In this document: positions 5,043-5,472 of the stretch, piece after piece | How positions within the stretch are numbered: position 1 is the stretch's first letter | Layout of the letters: every line of letters starts with the position of its first letter | Assembly: GCA_019243895.1 (NCBI GenBank) | Contig: JAFATP010000217.1 | Span: 1 to 5,472, forward strand | From: Alphaproteobacteria bacterium | GTDB taxonomy: Bacteria; Pseudomonadota; Alphaproteobacteria; Rickettsiales; SXRF01 | DNA: 5,472 nucleotides | Reading direction: 5' to 3' | The notes under the pieces: generated by a model | What the model was told of the DNA's origin: nothing | Databases searched by the model: none | The model's input: the letters and a program-made list of their open reading frames with translations, nothing else | Position numbers and translations under genes: made by a program

Positions 5043-5165
5043 TCTCAACCACTTAATTTGGGGCCCTTATACAATAAAGGTTACAAAATAATATAGATTT
5101 TATGTCCGCTTGCCTATCCTGTTCGTGAGTTAAAGCATTTTATTTTCTAAAAAGGAGAAAAAGTC
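5043..5165. promoter_or_regulatory. AT-rich divergent intergenic region between hydrolase and small exported protein
   Basis: This 123-bp spacer separates two divergently read genes and must hold at least one promoter for each. On the minus strand TATAAG (5071-5066) is a possible -10 for the hydrolase; no -35 is convincing. On the plus strand AAAAAGGAG (5149-5157), eight bases before the ATG at 5166, is an excellent ribosome binding site. I cannot assign the plus-strand promoter. Confidence 0.45.
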
Positions 5166-5472
5166 ATGAAAACCATCTTTATCAGCGCCCTGGCCGGCAT
5201 GACGGCATTTTCCGCCCCTGCCCTTGCGCAAACCGCGTCTCAGGACAACGTGGACATGCAGGCGGACGTGAACGCCATCCATAAGGATAACGCCGCGCTC
5301 AACAAGCAGGAGAATGGGCTGGCGCAAGACCGAGCCGCCAAGGCGGTGGATAAGGCCACCGGCAATTATGGGGCACAGGCGCTGGATAGCGTCGCTATCG
5401 GCGTTGATCAGACCGCCATCGCCGAAAAGAAAACCGAAAAAGGCGTTGACCGCAAAATCCTTCAGCAGGACA
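5166..5472 (+). CDS. Small exported protein of unknown function, C-terminus beyond right edge
   Basis: 102 complete codons are present before the window ends. Residues 1-21 (ending SAPALA) form a Sec signal peptide, with cleavage expected before Q22, so the product is periplasmic or secreted. The mature part is rich in Ala, Asp, Asn, Lys and Gln, with no cysteine and few aromatic residues, and reads as mostly helical; 27-65 (ending LAQDRAAKAVDKA) is amphipathic and possibly coiled-coil. 82-102 is highly charged (EKKTEKGVDRK). I recognise no family and give no function. The start is firm because of the strong ribosome binding site AAAAAGGAG. It is divergent from the lipoprotein hydrolase. Like the secreted protein gene at 3591, it has a GGAG-type ribosome binding site and encodes a short cell-envelope protein. 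Confidence 0.82.
   Translation, partial: MKTIFISALAGMTAFSAPALAQTASQDNVDMQADVNAIHKDNAALNKQENGLAQDRAAKAVDKATGNYGAQALDSVAIGVDQTAIAEKKTEKGVDRKILQQD

Noticed and set aside
5037..5048. TTGAGAATGAAG shared by the starts of the hydrolase (5048-5037) and the prepilin-like gene (1604-1593)
   Set aside because: Twelve bases around a start codon, part of it constrained by start context and a Lys codon. The surrounding sequences differ, so it is most likely coincidence, perhaps reflecting a shared weak GAG ribosome binding site.
4515..5096. Plus-strand open frame opposite the hydrolase
   Set aside because: Antisense to a gene with a complete catalytic triad; no motifs or ribosome binding site of its own.
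5130..5327. Minus-strand frame opposite the start of the right-edge gene
   Set aside because: The plus-strand frame has a strong ribosome binding site and signal peptide; this one has neither.

Overview
The window looks like a chromosomal segment of a GC-rich alphaproteobacterium. The gene order RNase D then KdsD (arabinose-5-phosphate isomerase), read on the minus strand, is one I associate with alphaproteobacteria, where LPS-export genes often follow. The short RNase D without HRDC domains and the lineage of the lipoprotein hydrolase fit that. I cannot name a genus.

Left part (1-2286, minus strand): a tightly packed operon rnd - prepilin-like gene - kdsD. The prepilin-like gene overlaps the end of rnd by 26 bp, and its stop overlaps the kdsD start in an ATGA quartet. 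kdsD runs off the left edge. The prepilin-like gene is the unexpected member: a class III (type IV pilin/pseudopilin) signal in an otherwise RNA-processing/LPS-precursor operon.

Middle (2287-3590): a divergent promoter region leads on the plus strand to tRNA-Lys(UUU) at 2404-2479. Just after the encoded CCA the base composition drops (hand count of 3061-3120: 19 GC in 60, against 43 in 60 for 1981-2040). This AT-rich stretch carries a HigBA-like (Gp49-type toxin / HTH antitoxin) module, flanked on the tRNA side by a pair of 9-bp direct repeats and a 9-bp inverted repeat. The toxin gene is split by one extra base close to its 5' end; the antitoxin is intact with a good ribosome binding site. 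This looks like a small tRNA-associated insertion or a remnant of one. No integrase is visible.

Right part (3591-5472): a plus-strand gene for an exported Thr/Ser/Gly/Asn-rich protein made of two 65-residue tandem units and a Lys/His tail, followed by a strong rho-independent terminator. Next is a convergent minus-strand alpha/beta-hydrolase with a lipoprotein signal. After a 123-bp AT-rich divergent spacer, a small exported helical protein of unknown function is cut by the right edge.

No CRISPR array, rRNA, complete insertion sequence or integrase is visible. The points most worth following up are the one-base disruption of the toxin gene, the duplicated secreted repeat protein, and the orphan prepilin in the rnd-kdsD operon.
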